DNA of 61,593 nucleotides from Diplocarpon mali. Lineage: Eukaryota > Ascomycota > Leotiomycetes > Helotiales > Drepanopezizaceae. The stretch is from the NCBI GenBank assembly GCA_024741835.1, contig JAENRP010000022.1:198692-260284 (forward strand), given 5' to 3'. How positions within the stretch are numbered: position 1 is the stretch's first letter; each line of letters begins with the position of its first letter. This document shows positions 31,747 through 42,422 of this stretch, piece by piece. A program made the position numbers and the translations under genes. The notes beneath the pieces were generated by a model that was not told the DNA's origin, did not search any database, and saw only the letters and a list, made by a program, of their open reading frames with translations.

Positions 31747-33279
31747 TCATTCATTTTCGGTCGCCTTTGCCTCCCGCACGTTCCTCTCTTCCAAGATCAA
31801 CTTCCGGTACTCTTCATCGACAAATTTATGGTCCACATCCAAGGACCCCTCAGCCGCTTGTTCCATCGTTTCGTAATTCCGGCAGACTCCTGCGTCTTTG
31901 TACCGCTCGTGGAGAACGCACCAGCGGCTGTCAAACACATCCGTGTCAATGTACGTGCCCCTCAAAAGCCTCGATCCTTGCGAGTGAGAGAATCCCCGCC
32001 TCCCATGTAATATTCTGCGGTTGTTGAAAATCACACATTCGCCTTCTTTTAGTCGATACTCGTAGAGACTATGCGGATCTTCGACAAGTTTTGCGAAGCT
32101 GCGGAGTGCTCGCGCAAGCGGTTGGAAGTTAATCTGCTGGGCCACAGAGAGGGGAATCTTGGCCTGGAATGGCGGCGAGTAATTCACGAACTCGAGAACT
32201 GGGGAAAGTTTGAAACGGACTTCTCCTTTCCCTTTGTTTACAATGGGGACCTTTTTGTATTCTATTAGCGGGCGCTCCTGGTAGTAATGGTTCTCGGGTT
32301 GTCGGTAATGGTACGCTAGATTTGCCGTCCCTAAAACGCGCTGATCATCCCTGCTGAGTCTTTTAACAGCATAGAATGAATCGCTAAATATGGATTCACC
32401 ACCCTTGCAGCTATTGTTTATGCAGTGAAGGAGTTGAATTCCAGGAGGGTTCTTCATGTACAAGAGATCCATGTGAAGGCCTAGGTGTTGGTGGGTATAG
32501 GCCACATTCTTGGCTTCTGGGGTCGATCTGACGTCCCATGTTCGTCCGTAGAAGGTGTCTCGAATGGTGCCGATACGCTCAGCGATTTTCGCTACCGATT
32601 CTTCTGATTTTGGAACTCCTCGAACGAGTAATATTCCGTAGGTCTTCAGTAGCGCCAGGGCTCGATACAGTTTCTCGTCGTCATTAATGTACTCTTCGAA
32701 GTTAACGAACTGGAACTCTTCTCGAATCCTTCTCGAATTCCAAGAGCGGTATTTGTACTTTTCGCTATGGTCGTTACGCCTTGTCTCCAGGGTGTACGTG
32801 GTGGCTGTGAACATGGGTGTATAGGTCGAGGTATGATCTGTGCCAAAGCCTGGAATGTCGTTCTCCCATGTGACTTGGACACTCCCGTCATCCCGATGCT
32901 CAACAGATTTCGACTTGATAGTCTGGGGGATATCGGTAGTCTGAAAGTCCTTCTGCCTTGAAGACGGATCTACACACCTGGAACACGTGCATGCGTCGCG
33001 AAGATATACCGGATCAAAGAGTCTGGTGCTGTGAGATTCTGTCCCAAGCCGAACATAATTCGCTTCCTCGCTGCCGCTCCTACTTGCAAAGTGTTGAGTT
33101 GACGGTTTTAATGCACCCTGCCGAGACGCATTCGACAGTCCAGCATTCCGTCGAGGCCACTGGGCTCGCCCTTCATCGGAGTGAGGTTGAATACTTCTCA
33201 AGGTCTTATTCTTATTCGTGTACCGGGCAGGTAGCCGTGACACGGATTGAAGTCTGGCGCTCGCTCGTAGACGCCCCAT
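31747..33279 (-). CDS. Fe(II)/2-oxoglutarate dioxygenase, gamma-butyrobetaine hydroxylase type
   Basis: Single exon, 510 residues. Family members hydroxylate gamma-butyrobetaine (last step of carnitine synthesis) or trimethyllysine (first step). The N-terminal domain has the zinc-binding LRDACTCSRCVDPSSRQK typical of this group. The catalytic jelly-roll has the metal HxD pair in HQHLGLHMDLLYMKNPPGIQ, a distal His in RRILHGRRGF, and Arg in SRLLRGTYIDTD for 2-oxoglutarate. The first about 70 residues are Arg/Ser-rich and poor in acidic residues, so mitochondrial targeting is likely. It is closest by eye to the fungal Aim17/butyrobetaine-hydroxylase group; a trimethyllysine hydroxylase role cannot be excluded. 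The nearby threonine aldolase could supply another step of the same pathway. Confidence 0.88.
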   Translation of the reverse strand: MGRLRASARLQSVSRLPARYTNKNKTLRSIQPHSDEGRAQWPRRNAGLSNASRQGALKPSTQHFASRSGSEEANYVRLGTESHSTRLFDPVYLRDACTCSRCVDPSSRQKDFQTTDIPQTIKSKSVEHRDDGSVQVTWENDIPGFGTDHTSTYTPMFTATTYTLETRRNDHSEKYKYRSWNSRRIREEFQFVNFEEYINDDEKLYRALALLKTYGILLVRGVPKSEESVAKIAERIGTIRDTFYGRTWDVRSTPEAKNVAYTHQHLGLHMDLLYMKNPPGIQLLHCINNSCKGGESIFSDSFYAVKRLSRDDQRVLGTANLAYHYRQPENHYYQERPLIEYKKVPIVNKGKGEVRFKLSPVLEFVNYSPPFQAKIPLSVAQQINFQPLARALRSFAKLVEDPHSLYEYRLKEGECVIFNNRRILHGRRGFSHSQGSRLLRGTYIDTDVFDSRWCVLHERYKDAGVCRNYETMEQAAEGSLDVDHKFVDEEYRKLILEERNVREAKATENE

Positions 33280-34020
33280 ATGGGATAAGTGCCACGTGAA
33301 ATTGTACGATACAGCAGCTCGTCAGTAGGGCGAGTTGACTGCGCTCTCGTATAGTACAGCCCTGTTTATGAGAGATGCCGATACTCTTCGACGGATCTAA
33401 CGCCTGCTGCTGGAGCGAGCAGATGTCGATGTTGATGTTGTTGACTGGGCGAATGAAGCGACGATTTTGATCTTGTTCAGTAGAGGTAGAGCCAGGCCGA
33501 GCCAGCCCACATAGCCACATATCACCAGCCACTCTCACCAGCCACTCTCACCAGCCACACCCATGTGTTATGTCATGACACAAGCTCCGGCCAAAGTCGC
33601 TGATCACTTTGACTAGAAACACCATATTCCTGTCGAGAATTTACGTGAGAGCACTATGTTTGCGTGAGAATCTGCCGGTGTAGCCCCAAAATGCGCCGAA
33701 ACCATCAATAGTCTCTCAAGCTATTCATGAACCCCGTGACTGCAATTCCTGCTTACGGCATTATCCTCGCTCATCAATTCGGACGGATGGAAAGGTCATA
33801 CACGAGGGCCTCGAAGTCACCCGGGCAAGCCAGGACAAAACGGCCATGAGTCTCTATCTCTCAATTTCCTTCCTTCGTTTCCTTGACTAAAGCATCCTTT
33901 CTTCTTCCTGAAGCAACGCAACTCTATACTCTGTTTACGTACTCCTTTCTTCCTCCTGCCGTTGGCCCAGAGTCAATATTGGCATGTGATTGAGCCTCAT
34001 TCTCAATCTCATCTATCTGC
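33280..34020. promoter_or_regulatory. Divergent upstream region of the dioxygenase and the 34 kb gene
   Basis: A 740-nt divergent intergenic region holding both promoters; contains a 13-nt tandem repeat (next entry) and CT-rich stretches near 33865-33960 just before the 34 kb gene. Confidence 0.55.
33523..33558. repeat. 13-nt tandem repeat (CACCAGCCACTCT)
   Basis: Nearly three copies of CACCAGCCACTCT, 245 nt upstream of the dioxygenase start. Confidence 0.9.
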
Positions 34021-35226
34021 ATGATGCAAGCACCTATCTATCCTCCGCGAACAGAGGAGATATTGGCACCACTCCTAGCCTCTCTTCCCGCTGCGACAAT
34101 TTCGCCATCACCTCCGAAAGCTCTCCTCCCAAAGCTGTCACCTATCCTCCGCCAGAGGGTCCAGATCCTCTCCTCGACCGGCCCAGAGCCATGGCTCTCT
34201 CTCCTCTGTTACGACGCAAGCAGCGCCCCAAAACTCGAGCAGGCTGTCAAGAATGAAGCCTTCGAACCACATCCCGTCTCCGGCGAGGTAGAGCTCGACT
34301 GGGACAATGTACGATCACGCTACAAGCGCGTCGACGAAGAGACCCTGCAATGCGTGGTCTCGCTACTCGACATCGAGCTTGGCGTAAAGCTGATCTGGTG
34401 CGCGAATGACGAGATAGGTGGAGGCGATGGCTGGAGAATTGGGGAGGTCAATGTGCTGGACAGCATCGAGGAGATATGGGGACAAAGCAGCATACCAGAT
34501 GCTGAAAGAGCGTTCGAGACCTTGCGGACACAAGGAAACCAGAGTTCCAACACCCGGAAGAACGGCACGAATAGCCTGCCAACGCCTGATGTGGAGGAAG
34601 AACAGGACGACGATGAATACTGGGCTCAGTACGATAATACGCCGGCGCGAACACCGGCTTCAAACCATTCGCCGGCTCTGCAAGCCATGGCTGTTGATGG
34701 AGGCCTAGATACACAGAGCACTGAGCACGAGGCGAGCTATTATGCGCAATATGCCGGCGTGCAACCTGCAATGGACAATTACGATCCGGATGAGGCGCAA
34801 CAGAGCGGGAGTATCGAGTCTTCATTAGGCAAAGACGAGATCACGCACGAGCTACACCAACATCTCACCACGCACCCAGATTTGCATAATACGTCGGCAG
34901 CCTGGTCGGCAACTGATGTTGAGGGCCCTGCTGTATATAATAATATATATCGAGCAGAGGGACTGGTACATCCCCGCCCTGGAAGCAGTACTGGAAGCAG
35001 TGGAAGCGGTACAGTGGCTAAGTTGGAGAAGAAAGCTGCTGCTCATGCAGTGAGAGAGCACAGCGAGGTGGGTGTCAAACAGCATATCAGTACTAGTGTC
35101 AAGAGTCTGTACCGGTTGGCGAAGGTAGCGGGCATTGAACGGGAAGAGTTCGAGAGGATTGTTAGGACAGAGCTAGATTGCTTGGGGCTGATGGATGAGG
35201 ATGATAACAAGGTCTGGGAAATTTAG
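34021..35226 (+). CDS. Conserved-looking fungal protein of unknown function
   Basis: Single open frame of 401 residues with clear coding character. I do not recognise a domain. The N-terminal 150 residues look folded (PWLSLLCYD, VELDWDNVRSRYKRVDEETL, GVKLIWCANDE). The middle (about 165-290) is acidic and low-complexity (EEEQDDDEYWAQYDNTPART) with a repeated YWAQY/YYAQY motif. A Gly/Ser linker precedes a compact basic-helical C-terminal block (VKQHISTSVKSLYRLAKVAG then EREEFERIVRTELDCLG). The architecture suggests a cytosolic or nuclear adaptor, but this is only a guess. ATG ATG opens the frame; the first is used. Confidence 0.8.
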   Translation: MMQAPIYPPRTEEILAPLLASLPAATISPSPPKALLPKLSPILRQRVQILSSTGPEPWLSLLCYDASSAPKLEQAVKNEAFEPHPVSGEVELDWDNVRSRYKRVDEETLQCVVSLLDIELGVKLIWCANDEIGGGDGWRIGEVNVLDSIEEIWGQSSIPDAERAFETLRTQGNQSSNTRKNGTNSLPTPDVEEEQDDDEYWAQYDNTPARTPASNHSPALQAMAVDGGLDTQSTEHEASYYAQYAGVQPAMDNYDPDEAQQSGSIESSLGKDEITHELHQHLTTHPDLHNTSAAWSATDVEGPAVYNNIYRAEGLVHPRPGSSTGSSGSGTVAKLEKKAAAHAVREHSEVGVKQHISTSVKSLYRLAKVAGIEREEFERIVRTELDCLGLMDEDDNKVWEI

Positions 35227-37204
35227 GAGATATTTTTGGATGCATTTTTACATCTCTCGTGGGGCTTGGAATCATGATATAGAGTTCATCTTGGCAGCGC
35301 AGTAGGTTGATTTGTACGGGGGAACAAGATGCTTGAACGAAAACAGGCCTCTTATTGTATCAGCGTTATGCCATCATTTTCCCCAGTCCGAGCTAGGTAG
35401 CTTTTTGGTTCTTGTCCAGTCCACTCTCTCACATTAATGCCCTTGAAGTACCGAATCCTCAGACCCACGCCATACGTTTCCTCCGAGTCCTACACGCCGT
35501 CAAGCCCCCAAACAGCACTCCAGCCCCCAAACTTCTTCTTACAGTAGCATCAACACCAATACAACACCACGCCGATTTCACCAGCTTTTGGTTACAGTGC
35601 AAACCCGACGACTGGGTAACCTCACAGGGAAATTCACATATTCCCGTCGGCGCGTCCCTCAGTCGGGAAATTATGCAGAGACGTGCGTGTAGAAATCAGG
35701 TCTTAACATGTACTACTTGGTAATTAAAAAATCAATGGGCTTACTCCTAGCAATACTGGGCGCGAACCCCTCCAAAGCGAGACTTCACTCTTCCGCCGCT
35801 ATTTGCTGTGAAGCACAATATATATGTCAGGGCGTGGGAGGGACAGTGGATTCACTTCTCGTGGGTATTTGTCGGTGTATGATACCAAGAGGGCACGAAG
35901 GATATGATTGGAAAACGGACCCAGCGTCTTGAATGGCGTTTAGAGGCCAAGTCGCCAGTACGGCATGTGTATGGGTCTCTGCTAGAGGTGTTCAAAACGC
36001 ATGCTAGAACCAGGGCATCCACCGAACAACCAGTTGCCCGGAGCGAGCTTGCCATTGGCGAATCAGACTTCAATTGAAACATATTCTAGAAGAGGTTCTG
36101 CTTATATTAACGATTCCTTTGGTCGTCTCCACGATTGATTTCTCTCGTTGTCGTTCGAGATGTACAAACTGGGTATTAAGTAGTGTGGCTGGCGGCTCAA
36201 TTTTCACTGCGCTCTAGGACGTATCTTGCTCCCCCGCGCCATCCTCTTCACAGTCACTGGTAACTAATCTCCTCTCCGACGTTCTTAGGTGTGATTGAGT
36301 AACCAGAGGAAGCTTACACATGTCAATCGATCAGCGCTCGTTAACCAATTCGGTTCAATTCTTGGCGGTCTCGCTTATTATGCTTGTTTACTTTCAGGAC
36401 TTCGGCTACTCGTTCTGCGGCCTGTTGAGACCGGGAATATCCAGTCTTGTAGGGCTAAGTGACATGCTGAACGAAATCCTGAAATCTGGTTCAAAGCGAT
36501 TCTGAGCTCAACGCCTCAACCATCTTAGGGACCATGCCGAAGCCATCGATCAAGCGGAAAAACACCAGAGCTTTGAATACTCGTAATTCTTTCTTGAGTC
36601 TCGTACGTTGCCCTTACGAGGCTCCTCACTAATATATATTTGTTCCTCTGAATTTACTTTTCGCAGTAGTGGTTACGTGGCTTTCTGGTGGAGGTTCTTG
36701 GCGAGTAAATCTGACTAGTTGTACTTCGAAATGACCCCAGAAAGGCAAGGAGTAGGCTATCAGGATCCAGATGAGCTTGCTAGATTACAACCTGGCTGCA
36801 ACAAATAATTAAACGCTTCAGGGAATGCGATCTAAAAAAAATATATAGTTACTGCACTAAATGGCAGGTTCAAAGTTTTGTTTTAGTATTTCCCCCGGCG
36901 ATGCTAAGCGAGCAAACATTCATTGGGTAATCGATTATCAACAAGCAGGTGCAGTATGCATATGAGTGAGAATCATAAGCAAACGACTATACATTAACTA
37001 CATATATATATTTCATTTCATAGGTCTCGGGGATCATCTATTTCACTTCATTATGGGTTAAATGTAAAATCTCACTGTTTAACAACCGCGCACAAACCTC
37101 GCTCTTCAGCTTGATGTCCACATATTCTCTCATATCAAACTCAAAAAAGCACATTTGATGAAATCAGCTGCCTTCTCACCAACAGCGTAGCCTGAAATTT
37201 GAGT
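35227..37204. other. Intergenic region with small open frames only
   Basis: Nearly 2 kb with no supported gene. The stretch 35430-35720 stays open on the plus strand and 35852-36082 on the minus strand, neither with a domain. AT content rises from about 36780 to 37100. Given the relics on the right, this may be eroded coding DNA. Confidence 0.5.
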
Positions 37205-38195
37205 ATGGCCTTGTTTCAGGGTTGGCGTAACGCTCGTGTTAGCAACTCGGAGATCTTTGACGCCTCATGTTCTGAGTCGAGCACAGCCATCGAGGCTTCA
37301 CTGCTGCTCACCTTGCATGTTCCACCTTCATGGAAGCAAGTGGTCGAAATCTCACGGATAAAGGGCCCCCACTCTTCTCGCTTCATGTGCGAGTGGTGGG
37401 TGAGAGTCCTTGGTCAGCTTCCGTCGACGAAGTGTTTCGTCCCCTTTCCCTGGGTGATGATCTCGTGAGCAAAATTTCAGGCTCCGCTCAGGACGAGGAT
37501 ATCGAGCTCCTCTGATAACTAATTGTGATCGACAACGGGATTCTCCATGGAGTATGCAGACTTGAGCGCGACCGAGCCACGGGATTTGGGCGAGAGGAGC
37601 TCTGCGTTCAAGCTGAAAGGGGGGGATCTTGTCCGTCCAGAAAATCAGAGTGGTGTTTCGGCCGACCATAGCACTCGGTGGATAAGAACTTGATATTTGG
37701 ATGAGAAGGTCTGAGATCCATTGGATCACGGCCTTCTTTCTTTAAAGCTGACTTCCAGAGCGGTTCATTTTTTTATCTGTTATCAAGACGTGCACACCCG
37801 GAAGCGCCAAAAGAAAATTTCGAGAGAGGTCCAAGGATCACGAAGAATTACAAGCGCGTGATTAGATTTCCGCGTCTAAGATGAAAATAGAGAATGTCAT
37901 TCAGAGTGTAGATCTTACTCACCACACTTCTCTCCTTTCCAGGGATGGTAGTCTTCGCCGAGGCCATGGGACCTGAAGAAATAGATGGTCTGCTATGATA
38001 CCTGGTGTCTTTGCAGCATAGAAAATGAACACAATCTAAGGATAAATCATCCTAGATTCCGGTATTGCTACTGCCCGAAAGCTTACTTAGTAGTCCATGA
38101 GGTTATTTCCAACACCCGGAGGATCAATCTTGCAATCAATACCATGCGCGGCCAGCTCATCCTTAGGTCCGAGACCTGATCGCATGAGGATGGCT
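37205..38195 (-). pseudogene. GMC oxidoreductase relic (C-terminal half)
   Basis: On the minus strand, pieces of an FAD-dependent glucose-methanol-choline oxidoreductase follow each other. Near 38190-38090: PAILMRSGLGPKDELAAHG, then DCKIDPPGVGNNLMDY. Around 38020-37970: FYAAKTPGIIADHLF. From about 37640: ELLSPKSRGSVALKS, ENPVVDHN, LSEELDILVLSGA, FAHEIITQGKGTKHFVDGS, then EEWGPFIREISTTCFHEGGTCK (catalytic His region), and AVLDSE with an eroded end. Several in-frame stops interrupt it, for example TAG after VDHN, TGA after SGA, TGA after VDGS and TAA after LMDY. The N-terminal FAD-binding half is missing; the preserved part stops about where the plus-strand HEXXH gene begins. Confidence 0.85.
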
Positions 38196-38264
38196 GGCCA
38201 GCAGTAGCCCTATAGACCAACCCATTTCTTTTAGACATAACTGTCCCGTTGACTTACTCACAAA

Positions 38265-40394
38265 ATGGCAACGTTACCAACTGTCGAGATGCCAGCGTTA
38301 CAAGCTGCTTACAATTCATTGACTAGGCAGACGGATCCTCCGACCATCACGCAAGAGATATTTCCATTACAGATTCCTCGACCGAAAATACTTAGCGATT
38401 ACGCTAGAAAGTACGGACTGTCGCCTTCTCGAGAATCCTTCCACAACCAGCTGTTTCCCATTGACTCTATATTTCAAAAGTCTTTGTTCTCACCTGTTCC
38501 GGCTTTTGAAGCAACTGTGCCGTTCAACGAGAGACATCGAGGACAAGTGATTGATGGAATTCAGAGATTGCGCATGAGGGGCCTCAGTAGTGGAAAGCTC
38601 CAAACGAACGACATAGTTACTGGCAGAAGACTGGCACCGTCAACTCTAAACTGCCCGATCTACCCATTACTTAGCAGAGAAAGATGGGTTAGCAACTCCC
38701 CTGGTTTGGTCGTGTACCCATTGATGGATCCCAGTGGAAACGGGGTAAAACTTGGCGAATGGGCGGGTAACGACGATATCGCATGGAATACTTTTGAGAC
38801 CTTCGCTGTTGTTAGCGACGCTACTCCTGAACCATTTTCATGAACACCCCTGGGTAAGTTTTTGCCTCATATATATTCGAACTTCTTGCTGGGAGACTGT
38901 CCGTCATATTCTCACGTGCCAAGCCTGGACTTTCACCTTCATATACTGTATACACACCGAAAACAAGATGTGCCTGTCTCAAAGCGTTCTTGCTGACGAA
39001 TAGATAGTTCGATGCCATGCTGCTGGGAAACGAAGAAGAACTGGACCCAAACCGCTTCCCGTCCACCACGCTCCTCCAAAATGTTGGATCAAAGCCTGCA
39101 TGGCATAAAGTTTTCCACCCTAGGAAACCATTGCCTCAAAATGCAGCCGAGTGCAAAGCCGAGAAGGAAGCTTTGGAACAATGGCCGTCTCTTCAAAACC
39201 TATACTGGTCGTTTTCACCGAAAAACTTTACACACGACGGCACACGACTTCCAGCAGATATTAGCCAGAGCGGGAACACGACTTGGCTACCCTCGGTCAA
39301 TTCACTCGCCATATTCATTTGCTACGAGAGGCTTGCTTTGCTGCTACGGAATGATCTTAGCGATGCCGACCGCTTGGGTTTACAGTTCAACATTGCTGAA
39401 ACAATGGTGCACGAGATGGTACATGCCTATGGGATGGCCAAGCGTCGTAAGTACTTACATATCTCTTCAATGTATCCAAAGCTCGATCACGAAAGAACCC
39501 CGGGGACTATGTCTTGAAACGAGACAAATCCTCAGCCCTTGAGCATGCCAAAGCATAAGACTAAAATCACCCAAGATCGTAAACAAGTTCTAGGGGGAGG
39601 ACCAGTCACTGCCCCAGAGCAGCTGGAGCCATACTTTATGGACGAGTTATGTGCTGAGTTGGGAGGTTCTATGGAGACTGCTGTAAGAATTATCTCCTTA
39701 TTTTGTAGGAAGAAACTAACACAATAAAAGGTATTTGGCGGTATAGTTCATGTAAGTCGCATATCTCTAAAGTTCTCAGCCATATATAGGTCGGGTCGCT
39801 TTTCTTGAATACTAATATGCTAGACAGGAGTTGACTTACAAGTCTTTCGGCGTGCCTCTGGGATCTATTCTGATAAGACCTCCTCAACCAGGGCTTACCT
39901 CTTTGCCTGCGGTGAGTGTCTATTCTGTCTTCATGGATTGAAAGTTTTTCTATATCTCTTGAAGTAATCCTACTTTTCAGAATTACTACACAAAAGATAA
40001 TACACTAACTTCGCTTTTCGAAAAAGCTGGTCACCCCTCCATTTCCAGGAGAAGACTTCTATAGGCCGTATGTATTAGACAATATCCCTTTTCCCCTTCT
40101 TGTGCTGTGTCGGGGATTGCTATTTTTAGGGGGCGGAGGTAATATATTTGCCATATTCTGATATATCTCAACACGAAATTATTGACCTTTTTGTTCAGAG
40201 TCCAAGCAAGCTATTACGAGTCCATTCATCAGTCAGATTTCTGGAACTTTTCAGTGCGGAGTTTCGCAAGCGTTCGGCCAGGAAAGACAAAAGGGGAAGA
40301 CGGGACAATCGTGGGTAGTAAGTATTCTCCGATCTTCCGTACCTTGGCCTTCAGATTCTATCAAGAAGATAAAGGAATATTGCATCCCCTGTAA
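38265..40394 (+). CDS. Putative HEXXH (gluzincin-like) metallopeptidase domain protein
   Basis: Seven exons give an in-frame 477-residue model: 38265-38810, 39008-39446, 39576-39682, 39731-39751 (21 nt), 39828-39911, 40027-40067, 40199-40394. Exon 2 carries NIAETMVHEMVHAYGMAK, an HEXXH zinc motif, and exon 3 EPYFMDELCAELGGSMETA, a plausible third ligand Glu followed by VFGGIVHE across exons 4 and 5. I know this pattern from fungal proteins of unknown function; no substrate is known to me. Weak point: the first intron uses a GTTAGC donor. A stronger GTAAGT at 38854 lies after an in-frame TGA (38841), so either splicing is alternative or the gene is damaged. A GTAAGT at 40320 could also extend the 3' end into 40370-40640, which stays open in another frame. 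No signal peptide is evident. Confidence 0.6.
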
Positions 40395-40532
40395 ATTTTT
40401 CGCCCCTCGCCACTAAACTTGAGAATATTAAAAGGCACAATGAGGCTGAAATTGACTATGATGCCCAACCCCCAGTAGTTGGAGTCAAACCTCAAAAAAC
40501 CACCCTCCAAGACCTGGTCTATCGTTGGGGAG

Positions 40533-41567
40533 ATGCAGAAATACCAGCAAGTTGTCGTTGGGGATTCAGCCGCCGAGAGAGTTATAGATACCTTGTTATG
40601 TATGAGCTCAGCAGATCGAATTGCCTTTGCAACTGCAGAGAGAGTTAGGCACAGCACACATTTGGCTTCGAGTCTTCTCGCCGAGAGAAAAATACTTACA
40701 TTGCTTGTGTGGGACCAGGCAGAGCTTTTGGCGAGAAGTAATTTCCAAGAAGGTGGCTACAACATTGCTCAGGGTGTTGAAAATATCATAAGCCTTTTGG
40801 AACAAACGATCAAGAAGTCTGGAGAGATCTTGGCAGCGATTCGAAACCTCGACAGTACATCAGAAGACTTTACATGTACGTGTCAGAGTAGAAGAATATT
40901 GAATTGCGGCTAATCAACTACTAGCTGCCGTGGCAGACTCGCAGGAGTACGCTCGGGGACTGCGAACATTATTAGGTAGGTAGTGGAACATCCACCTGTT
41001 TCCTGTTCTGAAAATCTAGAGTTCTTGGAGATAGAGCTTACCCCCCTCCTTGGAAACGTGCGTGACCAGGCAGATACTGACTGGCCCGCGCCCTTGGATG
41101 AGTTTTCGGGAGCTGGGGCTCGATTAATAGAAGATAGGTTAGAGGTAGCATCTCTCGCCGTCACTCAACTCTGGAACCTGCAGACCAGAAACGCCGCACT
41201 GCCTGAGGGGATTGCCCCGGCAGATGAGAGGAGTCTCGCAACACAAGACGAAGCCGCATATGTTAGATTGGCCGAAGCTGCCGCGATCAACTGCGACAAA
41301 GTGATATCGTCCATGGGAGCCAGCTTGCTTGTCAGATGCTGGGCTCGGATTTTGAACGCCTACAACTCCACGGCGAGCCTGGAATCACGTTTAGCCGAGG
41401 CGGAAAGGGCTGTCGAGACTCTGAAACTCTCCGCAACGCCACCCGGGCGAGAGCAAGAACAGAAGAATGTGCTCAGTTCTGGAGAAGTCATCCTGGACCG
41501 GCTCAGGATACAAGCGCAGATCGGAGGACGACCGCAGTTGGGCGAAGTTTACATGCAGAACATATAG
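40533..41567 (+). CDS. Helical protein of unknown function
   Basis: Three exons, 40533-40875, 40925-40975 (51 nt) and 41020-41567, with GTACGT and GTAGGT donors and in-frame joins; 313 residues. The sequence is almost entirely helix-forming, Ala/Glu/Leu-rich, with Cys-poor amphipathic stretches such as VENIISLLEQTIKKSGEILA, ASLESRLAEAERAVETLKLS and VILDRLRIQAQI, suggesting a helical bundle or coiled coil. No membrane segment or signal peptide. It starts only 139 nt after the stop of the HEXXH gene on the same strand, so the two could be one longer gene or a co-inherited pair. No family recognised. Confidence 0.65.
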
Positions 41568-42422
41568 TCCGGGAGAATATCAATACTTGAGCTTGAAAAA
41601 CGAGAACGACTCTTTAGATGGAAAATGGAGCGGGCGACAGATAGCGAGTGCGACTCGGTAAGACTTTTGAAAGATCTCACCCATCATCACTTGAAGTGTT
41701 TACTTGTTGCGTGAGAGGTACGACTACTTCCAAGAAGGACTGTAGCGGAAAGTGGCGTATCAAATCAAATCAAATCAAGATGCACGATAACCCAATCAAG
41801 TCACCTCAACCGCTGAAAGGTCTGCCTGGTATCTCAATAAGGTTAAGATTTGTAGTGCGACAAATCTGTGCAGTGATAGATGAACGTACAAACTCGCAGA
41901 GCTGGATGAGAGCCGGGGTGCAACCAAACCGAGAATCGTAAAGTAAACACCGCATAAGCGAAAACCACTTACTTCGGAAAGATAGCTCACGTATTCGCCC
42001 GTCCTCTCATACTTTTCATAGGAGTCATGAGGCAGGTAGCCCCGCAGGCATGACTAATCGCGATACGAGTTTGAAGGTGATTCACTGACCGTGCTAGCAA
42101 ATGGACTCAGGATTTGGAGTGCAGGCTGTGAAAAGGATGGCTGTGAGAGATTACAGAAACAGGCCAGTCTGTGAGCTCGGCAAAAGCGCCATTACCCACG
42201 CTGAGACCGAGGCACAGGCTTGATTTACTCCCGGGAATTGATTCGGAAACGACCCCGTAACAAGATATCATAGCGACTTGTCATTCCCTCTCAGTCCCTA
42301 TGAGCTCATTGACCGCCCTTCCAGTCTCATCCCCATTGCGAGCCCATAGATCAGGAATAAAGAGAGCATTGATAAGAGGTACAGACCTCATCACAGATTA
42401 TCAAGCCCACATAAAAGAAAGT
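41568..42422. other. Intergenic, convergent 3' regions
   Basis: Between the helical-protein gene and phospholipase D, with a short CAAAT repeat (41757-41778). No gene supported. Confidence 0.55.
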
